Shown here in pieces: positions 1 to 7,862 of a DNA stretch of 64,000 nt. Positions within the stretch are counted from its first letter, which is position 1; each line of letters opens with the position of its first letter. This DNA is from Flavobacterium pisciphilum (GTDB taxonomy: Bacteria > Bacteroidota > Bacteroidia > Flavobacteriales > Flavobacteriaceae): the NCBI RefSeq assembly GCF_020905345.1, contig NZ_JAJJMO010000001.1:4154001-4218000 (forward strand), given 5' to 3'. The notes below the pieces were generated by a model. The model was not told the DNA's origin, did not search any database, and saw nothing but the letters and a program-made list of their open reading frames with translations. The translations under genes were made by a program, and so were the position numbers.

Positions 1-84
1 AACCATTGGGTTTGGGTATGTAGTTCCTAAACCATTTTTAGCAAGTTGAATGCAGCGTTTTATGTATTTTTCATGTATATTCAC
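1..84 (-). CDS. ribD: RibD N-terminus (riboflavin deaminase/reductase), partial
   Basis: The reverse strand opens with a GTG codon and reads 28 codons without a stop to the window edge, giving VNIHEKYIKRCIQLAKNGLG then TTYPNPMV. The pattern LAxxGxGxTxPNPMV is the start of the cytidine-deaminase-like domain of RibD, the bifunctional enzyme that deaminates and reduces the pyrimidine intermediate of riboflavin synthesis in the cytosol. The reductase half lies outside the window. No in-frame ATG exists before the conserved PNPM, so GTG is the likely start. A TACTTTTG promoter element ends only four bases upstream, which would make the mRNA nearly leaderless. The assignment rests on 28 residues, so it is good but not certain. 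Confidence 0.75.
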   Translation of the reverse strand, partial: MNIHEKYIKRCIQLAKNGLGTTYPNPMV

Positions 85-88
85 AATA

Positions 89-96
89 CAAAAGTA
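89..96 (-). promoter_or_regulatory. TAnnTTTG -7 element of ribD
   Basis: On the minus strand this reads TACTTTTG, an exact match to the bacteroidetal -7 consensus TAnnTTTG. Only four bases separate it from the GTG of ribD, so transcription should begin at or very near the start codon. No clear -33 TTG was picked out. Confidence 0.55.
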
Positions 97-155
97 GTTA
101 TTTTTGAGTTTATGATTTAGTTTTGAAACTATCTAAAATTACAATAAAGTATATT

Positions 156-163
156 TACTTTTG
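156..163 (+). promoter_or_regulatory. TAnnTTTG -7 element of the acetyltransferase gene
   Basis: TACTTTTG matches the bacteroidetal -7 consensus exactly and lies 27 bases before the ATG at 191. It is divergent from the ribD promoter at 89-96. Confidence 0.5.
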
Positions 164-190
164 TGTTTAAATAAGACAGAATAAGAAGAA

Positions 191-676
191 ATGGAAAATT
201 GGACTATCAGAAAAATAATTAAAGAAGATAATCTTGCTGTGGCACAATTAATAAGAGCAGTTTTTGATGAGTTGAATATTCCGAAAGTAGGAACAGCATA
301 CGAAGATCCTTATTTAGATTTTATGTTTGAAGAATATAATAAACCTAAATCAGTTTATTATGTGGTTGAAAACAATAGTAAAATTGTTGGTTGTGCTGGA
401 GTTGCTCCTCTAGAAAATGAAGCAGAAACAATTTGTGAATTGCAAAAGATGTACTTTTTGCCCGAAACACGTGGTTTGGGAATAGGTGCTCAAATGATGG
501 ACAAATGTTTACAGGCGGCTAAAGAGTTTGGTTTTGAAAATTGTTATATAGAGACGATGCCTTTTATGCATGCCGCCCAAAAATTATATAAAAAATCAGG
601 TTTTGAATATCTTGATGCGCCAATGGGTAGCACAGGTCATACTTCATGCCCAGTCTGGATGTTGAAAAAATTATAA
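191..676 (+). CDS. GNAT family N-acetyltransferase
   Basis: A 161-residue single-domain GNAT acetyltransferase, transferring acetyl from acetyl-CoA to an unknown amine. The acetyl-CoA pyrophosphate loop is visible around residues 92-101 as TRGLGIGAQMM, the usual (R/Q)xxGxG/A signature, followed by the helix that leads into the fourth motif (AAQKLYKKSGFEYL). The start is an ATG preceded by a purine-rich AAGAAGAA and a consensus promoter. The stop is four bases before the next gene, so the lipoprotein and perhaps prmC are co-transcribed. The substrate cannot be told from sequence; small cytosolic amines or antibiotics are typical for the family. Confidence 0.9.
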   Translation: MENWTIRKIIKEDNLAVAQLIRAVFDELNIPKVGTAYEDPYLDFMFEEYNKPKSVYYVVENNSKIVGCAGVAPLENEAETICELQKMYFLPETRGLGIGAQMMDKCLQAAKEFGFENCYIETMPFMHAAQKLYKKSGFEYLDAPMGSTGHTSCPVWMLKKL

Positions 677-680
677 GCTT

Positions 681-1490
681 ATGAAAAAATTAATTATCGG
701 AATTGCTTTGATTTCGATTGTATTCTCGTGTAAAGATTCGAAAGAAATAAAAACAGCTAAGGCTACTGAGGTTGTTGTTAAAGCTGTTAGTAAGGATTCT
801 GTTAAGCAGAATGAAGTTGTTTCGGATGAAGATTTTAAAAGTGATTTTGATATTTTGTTACCTCGAAGCTATCGAAGTTATGGAGCTGAAAATCCAGCTG
901 CTTCCTTAACTGAGAAATGGATTGATTTGTACGAACAAAATGGAGAGTATTATTTAGGGAAAGCAGATTTTAAAACGGAGAAAGGATTTGATGAGTGCTC
1001 TGGAGATTCTTTGATATCAATTATTTCTAAAAATAGAACAATTATTTTTATGGATTATCCTGGTTTGAAATTTGGGAAAATAAAGTCTTTAAAAATTGAA
1101 AAAAATAAAGTTTGGCCTAAAGAAAAAGCGACTTATTTGTTTAATAATGTTAGCTATACTTTGAGAGCTGAAGGGAAAGTTCTTTCTTCGTCAATGGTGC
1201 ATACTGATGATGATAAGCAAGAGGTTTTTAAAGAGGTTGAGAATTATAAACTTTATTTAACCACAGGAAATACTAAAGAGCAATTGCTTTTAACAGAGGA
1301 ATCGTTTAATGATACATTTGTAGTATTGCTTTTTGCAGGCGATATTGATGGTGATGGAAAATTAGATTTTGTTTTTGGCGCAAATAGGCATTATGAAGAG
1401 GAGCGAGTGATTTTGTTTCTTTCGTCAAAGGCTAAAAATGGTGAAGCAGTAAAAAAAGTTTCTGAAGTTGCAATAGGGTTTGATTGCTAA
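681..1490 (+). CDS. Lipoprotein with a DxDxDG motif, function unknown
   Basis: The first residues MKKLIIGIALISIVFSC form a short lipoprotein signal peptide with the lipobox ending at Cys17, so the mature 253-residue protein should be lipid-anchored in the envelope. I do not recognise the main domain. Near the C-terminus, about residues 221-232, the stretch DIDGDGKLDFVFG is a calcium-loop or FG-GAP-type DxDxDGxxD motif, often found in secreted repeat proteins. It starts four bases after the acetyltransferase stop, and prmC begins 27 bases downstream, consistent with a three-gene operon but giving no functional clue. Confidence 0.8.
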   Translation: MKKLIIGIALISIVFSCKDSKEIKTAKATEVVVKAVSKDSVKQNEVVSDEDFKSDFDILLPRSYRSYGAENPAASLTEKWIDLYEQNGEYYLGKADFKTEKGFDECSGDSLISIISKNRTIIFMDYPGLKFGKIKSLKIEKNKVWPKEKATYLFNNVSYTLRAEGKVLSSSMVHTDDDKQEVFKEVENYKLYLTTGNTKEQLLLTEESFNDTFVVLLFAGDIDGDGKLDFVFGANRHYEEERVILFLSSKAKNGEAVKKVSEVAIGFDC

Positions 1491-1517
1491 TCAAATCTAC
1501 TTTTAATAAAATATAAA

Positions 1518-2372
1518 ATGAAAATAAAACAATACAGAACGCAATTTATTCAAGAGCTTTCGGGGATTTATGATGTTCTGGAAGTAGAGAGTTTTTTCTA
1601 TTTAATTCTTGAAGAAAAAAGAAATCTCAAGCAAATAGATTTGGCTTTAAATCCTGATTTGACTTTTTCGGAACAAGAAATTGAGGAGTGGAGCGTGTTG
1701 GTTGCTGAATTAAAAAAAGAAATTCCGATTCAGTATTTATTAGGGAAGACTAATTTTTATGGATTGGATTTTGAGGTAAATTCAAATGTTTTGATTCCGC
1801 GACCTGAAACAGAAGAGTTGGTAGAGTGGATTGTAAAAGAAAATTCAAATATTGAAAAGCACAAAGAGTTAAAGATCTTGGATATAGGAACAGGGAGTGG
1901 TTGTATTGCAATTTCGCTGGCTAAGAACCTTCCAAAAGCTCAGGTTTCTGCTATTGATGTTTCGGAGAATGCTTTGGCCACTGCTAAGAAGAATGCTGAT
2001 TCTAATAGTGTTTCAGTTACTTTTTTACATCGAAATATTTTGGAAACCGAAGATTTAATGCAGGAATTTGATGTTATTGTTTCTAATCCGCCCTATGTTC
2101 GGAATTTGGAGAAAGAAGAAATCAAGAAGAATGTTTTAGATAATGAACCTCATTTAGCACTTTTTGTTGAAGATAATGACGCATTGATTTTTTACAGAAA
2201 AATAGCTGAGTTAGCAAAGAAAAATTTAGTAAAAAACGGAAGTCTTTATTTTGAAATCAATCAGTATTTAGGAAAAGAAACTGTTGAATTGCTTGAGAAC
2301 TTAGGCTTTAAAAACATCGAATTACGTAAAGATATTTACGATAATGATAGGATGATTTTTTGTAGAAAGTAA
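1518..2372 (+). CDS. prmC: Peptide chain release factor N5-glutamine methyltransferase PrmC
   Basis: PrmC (HemK) methylates the glutamine of the GGQ motif in release factors RF1 and RF2 using S-adenosylmethionine, which sharpens translation termination. The 284 residues match the family length. An N-terminal helical substrate-binding part runs to about residue 85. The Rossmann methyltransferase domain follows, with ILDIGTGSGCIAISLAK near residue 120 binding SAM and the catalytic NPPY at about residue 190 (SNPPYVR). The gene ends the plus-strand run, and a strong palindrome lies just downstream facing the convergent ABC permease. Confidence 0.95.
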   Translation: MKIKQYRTQFIQELSGIYDVLEVESFFYLILEEKRNLKQIDLALNPDLTFSEQEIEEWSVLVAELKKEIPIQYLLGKTNFYGLDFEVNSNVLIPRPETEELVEWIVKENSNIEKHKELKILDIGTGSGCIAISLAKNLPKAQVSAIDVSENALATAKKNADSNSVSVTFLHRNILETEDLMQEFDVIVSNPPYVRNLEKEEIKKNVLDNEPHLALFVEDNDALIFYRKIAELAKKNLVKNGSLYFEINQYLGKETVELLENLGFKNIELRKDIYDNDRMIFCRK

Positions 2373-2420
2373 GATGTTGTGAGTGAGATGTTGTGAGTGA
2401 GATGTTGTGAGTGAGATGTG
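2373..2420 (+). repeat. 14-bp tandem repeat after prmC
   Basis: Three perfect copies of a 14-base unit (AGATGTTGTGAGTG) begin directly after the prmC stop codon and decay into GAGATGTGAAATGTT. The words resemble those in the gaps at 17895-17945 and 27376-27470. No spacers, so it is not a CRISPR array. Confidence 0.8.
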
Positions 2421-2434
2421 AAATGTTATTAGGG

Positions 2435-2472
2435 GTGTTTTCTGCAAGTTTTTTTAAACTTGCAGAAAACAC
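2435..2472. terminator. Bidirectional palindrome between prmC and ABC permease
   Basis: A perfect 17-bp inverted repeat (2435-2451 and 2456-2472) with a four-base T loop; arms are GTGTTTTCTGCAAGTTT and its complement. It sits between two convergent genes and probably terminates both. Confidence 0.75.
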
Positions 2473-2488
2473 TTAACACTAAAAGAAT

Positions 2489-3733
2489 CTACTCGTAGCG
2501 TAATGCTTCAATAGGATCGAGTTTGGAAGCTTTTATTGCGGGATATAATCCAGAAACAATGGCAACCATAAAACTAGTGCTGAAAGCAGCAAAAATTGCT
2601 CCCCATGGAATTACAAATACAAAATTCATAGCTGTAGAAATTCCGAAGCCAATTAAAATCCCAAGAATAATTCCGACTAGACCGCCTAATTGTCCGATTA
2701 GTAAAGTTTCAATAAAAAACTGAACGGCAATAGTTGTCTTTTTGGCACCTAATGCTTTACGAACACCAATTTCGCGTGTACGTTCTGTTACTGACACAAT
2801 CATAATATTCATTAAGGCAATCGATGAGCCTAGGATAGTGATGACACTAATACACCATGCAGCTATGCCTAGATATTGTGTGATGCTTAGAATACGATTA
2901 ATAAGGTCATCGCTTCGTACTACACCAAAATTATTATCACGAGTGGGGCTTAATTTTCGAACTCGACGCATGGTGCTTGTTGCGTTGTCTATGGCTTGAT
3001 CGAGGAGTTCTTTTTTAGAAACCATTACGCTTATAGTGTAATTTATGTTTGGAGCAGTAAATAATGAACGTGCTACCTGTATCGGGATTAGTACGCGTAA
3101 ATCCTGGCTGTTTCCAAAAGTGGATCCTTTTTCTTTTAATACCCCAATTACTCTAAAGCGTGCTCCTCGAATAGAGATGATCTTATCGATTGGATTCACA
3201 TCTTTTAGTAAGCCCTTCATAAAATCGGAACCTAGTATACATACATAGGTATTGTTTTCGATGTCAAACTGATTAAAGGTTCTGCCGATGCTGGTTTCTA
3301 GGCCTGAATTGCCAATAAAATGCTCATCGACGCCTAGAACTTTAATTTCGGGGTCGGTTTTAGTAGAAAGGTATCTTACTTCGGCAGTAGAAGTTGCTGT
3401 AAATGAAAGCGATGTTTCTGTAAATGGGTATCTGAATTTGTTTTTGAAAGCGACAGCTTCAGGATAAGAAATAATTGGATTGATAACTTCTCTTTCGTTA
3501 CCACCTCGGTTTCTAACTTCATTTTCGTACTGATTAATATTGAAAGTATTTGCTCCCATAGAAGCAAAATCAGTAGAAATAGTATTTTCTAAAGCCGAAA
3601 CTACGGTTAGGATTCCGACTAAAGCAGTGATGCCGATTGCGATAATTAAAACGGTTAGAATCGTTCGTAATAATTGAGTTCGAATCGAACCAAATGCAAT
3701 TCGGATATTTTCTTTGAATAATTTTAGCATCAT
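2489..3733 (-). CDS. MacB/FtsX-type ABC transporter permease
   Basis: A 414-residue permease of the MacB family. One transmembrane helix near residues 20-45 is followed by a large periplasmic MacB core domain (to about 270) and three more helices of the FtsX domain, ending with the typical GLYPAIKASKLDPIEALRYE. Such proteins couple cytoplasmic ATP hydrolysis to mechanical work in the periplasm, for export of lipoproteins, peptides or drugs, together with a MacB/LolD-type ATPase. No ATPase is adjacent. The only ATPase of this class in the window is at 58321-59019, 55 kb away; pairing the two is inference. The gene is convergent with prmC and divergent from hisS. Confidence 0.9.
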   Translation of the reverse strand: MMLKLFKENIRIAFGSIRTQLLRTILTVLIIAIGITALVGILTVVSALENTISTDFASMGANTFNINQYENEVRNRGGNEREVINPIISYPEAVAFKNKFRYPFTETSLSFTATSTAEVRYLSTKTDPEIKVLGVDEHFIGNSGLETSIGRTFNQFDIENNTYVCILGSDFMKGLLKDVNPIDKIISIRGARFRVIGVLKEKGSTFGNSQDLRVLIPIQVARSLFTAPNINYTISVMVSKKELLDQAIDNATSTMRRVRKLSPTRDNNFGVVRSDDLINRILSITQYLGIAAWCISVITILGSSIALMNIMIVSVTERTREIGVRKALGAKKTTIAVQFFIETLLIGQLGGLVGIILGILIGFGISTAMNFVFVIPWGAIFAAFSTSFMVAIVSGLYPAIKASKLDPIEALRYE

Positions 3734-3878
3734 ACTAGTTTGTCACGAAAATACAATTTTTGTTACAAGTTTGTTTTAGAAGAGTCATTAATTTATTTTA
3801 AAAGTGAGATATTTGCATTCGATTTACAATTTTGAGAAATCTGAAATCTTAAGTCTAAAATTTAAAATACCAAATTAA

Positions 3879-5252
3879 ATGGCATCAAAACCTAGTATTC
3901 CTAAAGGAACCAGAGATTTTTCACCTACAGAGGTGGCGAAACGTCAATATATTATTCAAATTATAAAAAGTAATTTCGAGAAATTTGGTTTTCAACCAAT
4001 CGAAACACCTTCATTTGAAAATTCGGAAACCTTAATGGGTAAATATGGAGAAGAAGGAGATCGTTTGATTTTTAAAATATTAAACTCTGGTGATTATTTG
4101 TCTAAAGCAAACGAAGCGCATTTAGAAGCAAAAGATAGTACAAAATTAACTTCTAGTATTTCTGAAAAAGCGTTGCGTTATGACTTAACTGTTCCTTTTG
4201 CTAGATATGTGGTACAACACCAAAACGAAATTGAATTTCCTTTTAAAAGATATCAGATTCAGCCAGTTTGGCGTGCTGACCGTCCGCAAAAAGGACGTTT
4301 TAGAGAGTTTTTTCAGTGTGACGCTGATGTTGTAGGGTCTAAATCATTGTGGCAGGAAGTAGAGTTGGTACAATTGTATGATACTGTTTTTACCTCTTTG
4401 GGATTAAATGGGGTTACTATAAAAATAAATAACCGAAAAATATTATCAGGAATTGCTGAAGTAATTGGTGCTTCGGATAAATTAATTGACTTTACAGTAG
4501 CGCTAGATAAGCTTGATAAAATAGGCGAAGATGGTGTGAAAAAAGAAATGATGGAGAAAGGAATTTCTGAAGAAGCGCTTGTAAAAGTGCAGCCATTATT
4601 TAGTTTTACAGGGACTATTTCGGATAAAATTAATCAGCTTTCAGATTTATTAGCTTCTTCTGAAGAAGGTATGAAAGGGGTGGAGGAATTGCGATTTATA
4701 TGTGATAATGTTTTAAGCTTAGGTCTGTCTACGGCAATTTTAGATTTAGATGTTACACTAGCTCGTGGTCTTAATTATTATACAGGAGCAATTTTTGAAA
4801 TTGGTGCACCTAAAACTGTAGCAATGGGATCTGTTGGTGGTGGTGGAAGATATGATGATTTAACTGGTATTTTTGGATTAAAAAATATGAGTGGAGTTGG
4901 AATATCTTTCGGATTAGATCGTATTTATTTAGTGCTTGATGAGTTGCAATTGTTTCCAGAAACTGTTATAGCAACTTCTAAAGCTTTGTTTATAAACTAT
5001 GGTGATAAAGAAGCATTTTATGCACTAAAAGCAATTCAGGAATTAAGAAAAGAAAATATAAAAGTTGAATTATATCCTGATAATGTAAAGGTAGGGAAGC
5101 AGTTTCAGCATGCTGATAAACGTGCGATTCCTTATGCGGTTATAGCAGGAGAACAAGAAATTGAATCAAATTCATATTCACTTAAGAATTTGCTGACTGG
5201 TGAACAAGTTTCAGTTGATTTGGAAGGGTTGAAAGCGGCTTTGCTTGTGTAA
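3879..5252 (+). CDS. hisS: Histidyl-tRNA synthetase
   Basis: HisRS charges tRNA-His with histidine in the cytosol. The 457 residues start [16 protein letters not shown], the usual N-terminus of the family. Class II motifs are visible: [14 protein letters not shown] (motif-1 to 2 region, residues about 99-112), [13 protein letters not shown] (motif 2), the HisA box around [15 protein letters not shown], and [12 protein letters not shown] followed by [12 protein letters not shown] (motif 3). The C-terminal anticodon-binding domain covers roughly the last 90 residues. The gene stands alone between the divergent ABC permease and tRNA-Trp. Confidence 0.97.
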   Translation: MASKPSIPKGTRDFSPTEVAKRQYIIQIIKSNFEKFGFQPIETPSFENSETLMGKYGEEGDRLIFKILNSGDYLSKANEAHLEAKDSTKLTSSISEKALRYDLTVPFARYVVQHQNEIEFPFKRYQIQPVWRADRPQKGRFREFFQCDADVVGSKSLWQEVELVQLYDTVFTSLGLNGVTIKINNRKILSGIAEVIGASDKLIDFTVALDKLDKIGEDGVKKEMMEKGISEEALVKVQPLFSFTGTISDKINQLSDLLASSEEGMKGVEELRFICDNVLSLGLSTAILDLDVTLARGLNYYTGAIFEIGAPKTVAMGSVGGGGRYDDLTGIFGLKNMSGVGISFGLDRIYLVLDELQLFPETVIATSKALFINYGDKEAFYALKAIQELRKENIKVELYPDNVKVGKQFQHADKRAIPYAVIAGEQEIESNSYSLKNLLTGEQVSVDLEGLKAALLV

Positions 5253-5403
5253 TCACAAAGAATACAGTCCCAATTGCTATCGTAAAGTATGAAAAGTTTT
5301 AATCTGATTTAAAAATACAGATTTCACAAATATTTGATGGTGATTGTGTTAGTGAATTATTAGCGTTTATCCGTTTAATTCTTTTTAAATTTGTTTGAAA
5401 TAA

Positions 5404-5435
5404 TTGGTGAGAAAGAAAAAAATACATTTAATTTG
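5404..5435 (+). promoter_or_regulatory. Probable promoter of tRNA-Trp
   Basis: A TTG at 5404-5406 and TTAATTTG at 5428-5435 (one mismatch to TAnnTTTG) are separated by 21 bases, a fitting spacing for a bacteroidetal housekeeping promoter. It lies 12 bases before the tRNA. Confidence 0.5.
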
Positions 5436-5447
5436 CGGCCTTAAGTT

Positions 5448-5518
5448 ACGGGCGTAGTTCAAGGGTAGAATAGCGGTCTCCAAAACCGTTGATGGGGGTT
5501 CGAATCCCTCCGCCCGTG
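5448..5518 (+). tRNA. tRNA-Trp (anticodon CCA)
   Basis: The 71-base sequence folds as a cloverleaf. The acceptor stem is ACGGGCG paired with CGCCCGT, the D-stem GTTC/GAAT, the anticodon stem GCGGT/ACCGT with loop CTCCAAA placing CCA as anticodon, and the T-arm carries TTCGAAT. The discriminator base is G73, as expected for bacterial tRNA-Trp. The 3' CCA tail is not encoded (GCA follows). secE, which often lies next to tRNA-Trp in bacteria, is not nearby. Confidence 0.95.
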
Positions 5519-5595
5519 CAATAAAGTAGTATTAATAACAACAGTTATTAATTATTTAGCAGAGGCTTTCGTAGCGTTAAAGGTTAAAAAGCATA

Positions 5596-5628
5596 AAAAA
5601 AGCTTCGTCTATTAGGCGAAGCTTTTTT
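5596..5628 (+). terminator. Rho-independent terminator after tRNA-Trp
   Basis: AAAAAAGCTTCGTCT pairs with AGGCGAAGCTTTTTT around a three-base loop (one G-T pair), ending in six Ts. It closes the tRNA transcript and is symmetrical enough to work in both directions. Confidence 0.8.
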
Positions 5629-5864
5629 AATATAGTAAAGTTGAATTAATAATTTATTATAAGTGCCGAAGCTAACTTTATAAATTTAATTTTGATAGGT
5701 AAAACTAACTATTTTGTAATTACCTCAAATGTATCTAATCTATACTGCAATTTTCTTAAAATTATATTAATTTTTTGAGAATATGATTGCTCCAGAAGTA
5801 TTAATTAATGGCTGAATAAAATGAAAATTTGTCAAAAGATGACAATTTGACATTTTATAAGATT

Positions 5865-5880
5865 TGGCAGTACTTTTGCA
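5865..5880 (+). promoter_or_regulatory. Sigma-54-like (-24/-12) promoter overlapping a TAnnTTTG box, upstream of grpE
   Basis: TGGCAG at 5865-5870, five bases, then TTGCA at 5876-5880 matches the sigma-54 consensus TGGCAC-N5-TTGCW with one mismatch. The same bases contain TACTTTTG (5871-5878), an exact TAnnTTTG, with a TTTG at 5846-5849 about 21 bases upstream. Either sigma-70-type or sigma-54 holoenzyme could use the site. In either case transcription starts near 5884-5891, which excludes the longer grpE reading frame that begins at 5864. Confidence 0.55.
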
Positions 5881-5902
5881 ATCCATAGAAAAGAATAAAA
5901 AA

Positions 5903-6481
5903 ATGAAGTTTAAGAATATTTTTAAAAATAAAAGTAATATGACTACGGAGAATACAGAAATCGATCAAGAAATAGATGACGTAACGTTAGAGAATAATGC
6001 CAATGGCGAACAGATTATTCTTGAGGAATTAAGTGTAGAAGAACAATTATCTCAAGACTTAGCAAGAGAGAAAGATAAATTCTTGAGGTTATTTGCTGAA
6101 TTTGAAAATTACAAAAAAAGAACTTCAAAAGAAAGAATGGATTTGTTTAAAACTGCTAATCAAGAGGTATTGCTAGCTATGCTTCCTGTATTAGATGATT
6201 TTGACAGAGCACTAGTTGAAATCAATAAATCTGATGATGAGCTTTTGGCAAAAGGAGTAGAGTTAATCTATGACAAACTAAAAAGTACATTGACGGCTAA
6301 AGGTTTAGAGCAAGTAGAAGTTAGAGCAGGTGATGCATTTAATGCAGACTATGCTGAAGCAATTACTCAAATTCCTGCCCCTTCGGATAAACTAAAAGGT
6401 AAGATTGTTGATGTACTTGAGAAAGGATACAAATTAGGAGACAAAATTATTCGTTATCCTAAAGTGGTTATTGGAAACTAA
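5903..6481 (+). CDS. grpE: Nucleotide exchange factor GrpE
   Basis: GrpE releases ADP from DnaK in the DnaK-DnaJ-GrpE chaperone cycle. From ATG 5903 the protein has 192 residues: an acidic N-terminus (about residues 1-45), a long coiled-coil helix (SQDLAREKDKFLRLFAEFENYKKRTSKERMD) and the C-terminal beta domain ending GDKIIRYPKVVIGN. The reading frame is open from 5864, but that start overlaps the promoter at 5865-5880, so ATG 5903 (MKFKNIFKN) is preferred; ATG 5939 (MTTENTE) is also possible. dnaJ follows 96 bases downstream, forming a heat-shock pair. Confidence 0.95.
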   Translation: MKFKNIFKNKSNMTTENTEIDQEIDDVTLENNANGEQIILEELSVEEQLSQDLAREKDKFLRLFAEFENYKKRTSKERMDLFKTANQEVLLAMLPVLDDFDRALVEINKSDDELLAKGVELIYDKLKSTLTAKGLEQVEVRAGDAFNADYAEAITQIPAPSDKLKGKIVDVLEKGYKLGDKIIRYPKVVIGN

Positions 6482-6577
6482 AATAACAAATTATAAATCC
6501 CAAATCCCAAATAGATAGTTTTGAAAGTTCAGAATTGAGTTATTTATTGGGTTTTGTTTTTTGGAATTTAAACAATT

Positions 6578-7693
6578 ATGAAAAAAGATTTTTACGAAAT
6601 ATTAGGCATTTCAAAAAATGCGGATGCTGCCGAGATTAAAAAAGCGTACCGTAAATGTGCGTTAAAATATCATCCGGATAAAAATCCGGACAACAAAGAG
6701 GCAGAAGAGAACTTCAAATTGGCTGCAGAAGCATATGAAGTTTTAAGCGACCCTAATAAAAAAGCCAAATACGATCAATACGGACACCAAGCCTTTGATG
6801 GTTCAGGTGGTTTTGGAGGTGGAGGACATGGTGGCATGAATATGGATGACATATTCAGTCAGTTTGGCGACATCTTCGGAGGCGGATTTGGTGGTTTCGG
6901 AGGCGGCGGAGGCGGCGGTCCTCGTCGTACTAAAGGAAGCAATCTTAGAATAAAAGTTAAATTAACTTTAGAAGAGATTGCAAATGGCGTTGAGAAAAAA
7001 GTAAAAGTAAAACGTAAGGTTCAAGCCAAAGGGGTTACTTATAAAACATGTTCTACATGTAATGGTCAAGGGCAGGTAATGCGTGTGACTAATACAATTT
7101 TAGGTAGAATGCAATCTGCTTCGACTTGTCCAAGTTGTGGAGGTTCTGGTCAGATTTTAGATAAAAAACCAGCCAATGCAGATTCGCAAGGAATGGTTCA
7201 GGAAGATGAAACTGTATCAATCAAAATTCCAGCAGGAGTTGTTGATGGAATGCAGTTAAAAGTTTCTGGTAAAGGAAACGATGCGCCAGGAAATAGTGTA
7301 CCAGGTGATTTAATTGTTGCAATTGAAGAACTTGAGCACGATGTCTTGAAGCGTGAAGGAGAAAATTTACATTACGATTTATATATAAGTTTTCCAGAAG
7401 CTGTTTTAGGTATCTCAAAAGATATTGAAGCAATTAACGGAAAAGTACGAATTAAATTAGAAGAAGGAATTCAATCAGGAAAAATTCTGAGATTGAAAGG
7501 AAAAGGAATTCCAAGTATCAATGGATACGGAAGCGGTGATTTATTAGTACATGTAAATGTTTGGACACCAAAAACATTGAGCAAAGAACAAAAACAGTTT
7601 TTTGAAAATGCTTTAACGGATGAACATTTTATTCCGAATCCTGAGAAAACGGATAAATCATTTTTTGAAAAAGTAAAAGATATGTTTTCATAA
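6578..7693 (+). CDS. dnaJ: Chaperone DnaJ with two instead of four zinc-finger repeats
   Basis: DnaJ delivers substrates to DnaK and stimulates its ATPase. The J domain (residues 1-70) holds the essential HPD near residue 32 (YHPDKNP). A Gly/Phe-rich linker follows (about 75-115). The cysteine-rich region contains only two CxxCxGxG motifs, CSTCNGQG (about 157) and CPSCGGSG (about 183), where the Escherichia coli form has four, so it can bind one zinc. The C-terminal substrate-binding domains (about 200-345) are complete. Total length is 371 residues. The reduced finger seems to be a lineage trait rather than damage, since the reading frame is intact. Confidence 0.95.
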   Translation: MKKDFYEILGISKNADAAEIKKAYRKCALKYHPDKNPDNKEAEENFKLAAEAYEVLSDPNKKAKYDQYGHQAFDGSGGFGGGGHGGMNMDDIFSQFGDIFGGGFGGFGGGGGGGPRRTKGSNLRIKVKLTLEEIANGVEKKVKVKRKVQAKGVTYKTCSTCNGQGQVMRVTNTILGRMQSASTCPSCGGSGQILDKKPANADSQGMVQEDETVSIKIPAGVVDGMQLKVSGKGNDAPGNSVPGDLIVAIEELEHDVLKREGENLHYDLYISFPEAVLGISKDIEAINGKVRIKLEEGIQSGKILRLKGKGIPSINGYGSGDLLVHVNVWTPKTLSKEQKQFFENALTDEHFIPNPEKTDKSFFEKVKDMFS

Positions 7694-7732
7694 ATACATC
7701 TTGTCTTTTATAAAACGTTACAATTAATTTAG

Positions 7733-7765
7733 AAACCCATCTTAACTTTGTTTTAGGATGGGTTT
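7733..7765 (+). terminator. Terminator after dnaJ
   Basis: AAACCCATC pairs with GATGGGTTT across a 15-base loop and is followed by a run of Ts, 40 bases after the dnaJ stop. The loop contains TAACTTTG, which also fits TAnnTTTG but is more likely chance. Confidence 0.75.
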
Positions 7766-7862
7766 TTTTTTGTAACAATACTAAGTATTCGCTACTAATT
7801 ATTTACTTTTACACACGCGAGGCCAAAATGGCCAAATTGACTTAGTAAACCCACAAAAAAGC

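Noticed and set aside
2373..2420. Possible CRISPR-like array
   Set aside because: The 14-base units are directly contiguous with no spacers and there are no cas genes nearby.
5448..5518. Integration site at tRNA-Trp
   Set aside because: No duplicated tRNA 3' end or integrase was found within reach of the tRNA.
7743..7750. TAACTTTG as promoter of the ABC exporter operon
   Set aside because: It lies in the loop of the dnaJ terminator, over 100 bases from the start; TACTTTTA near 7805 is nearer but also inexact, so no promoter is called.
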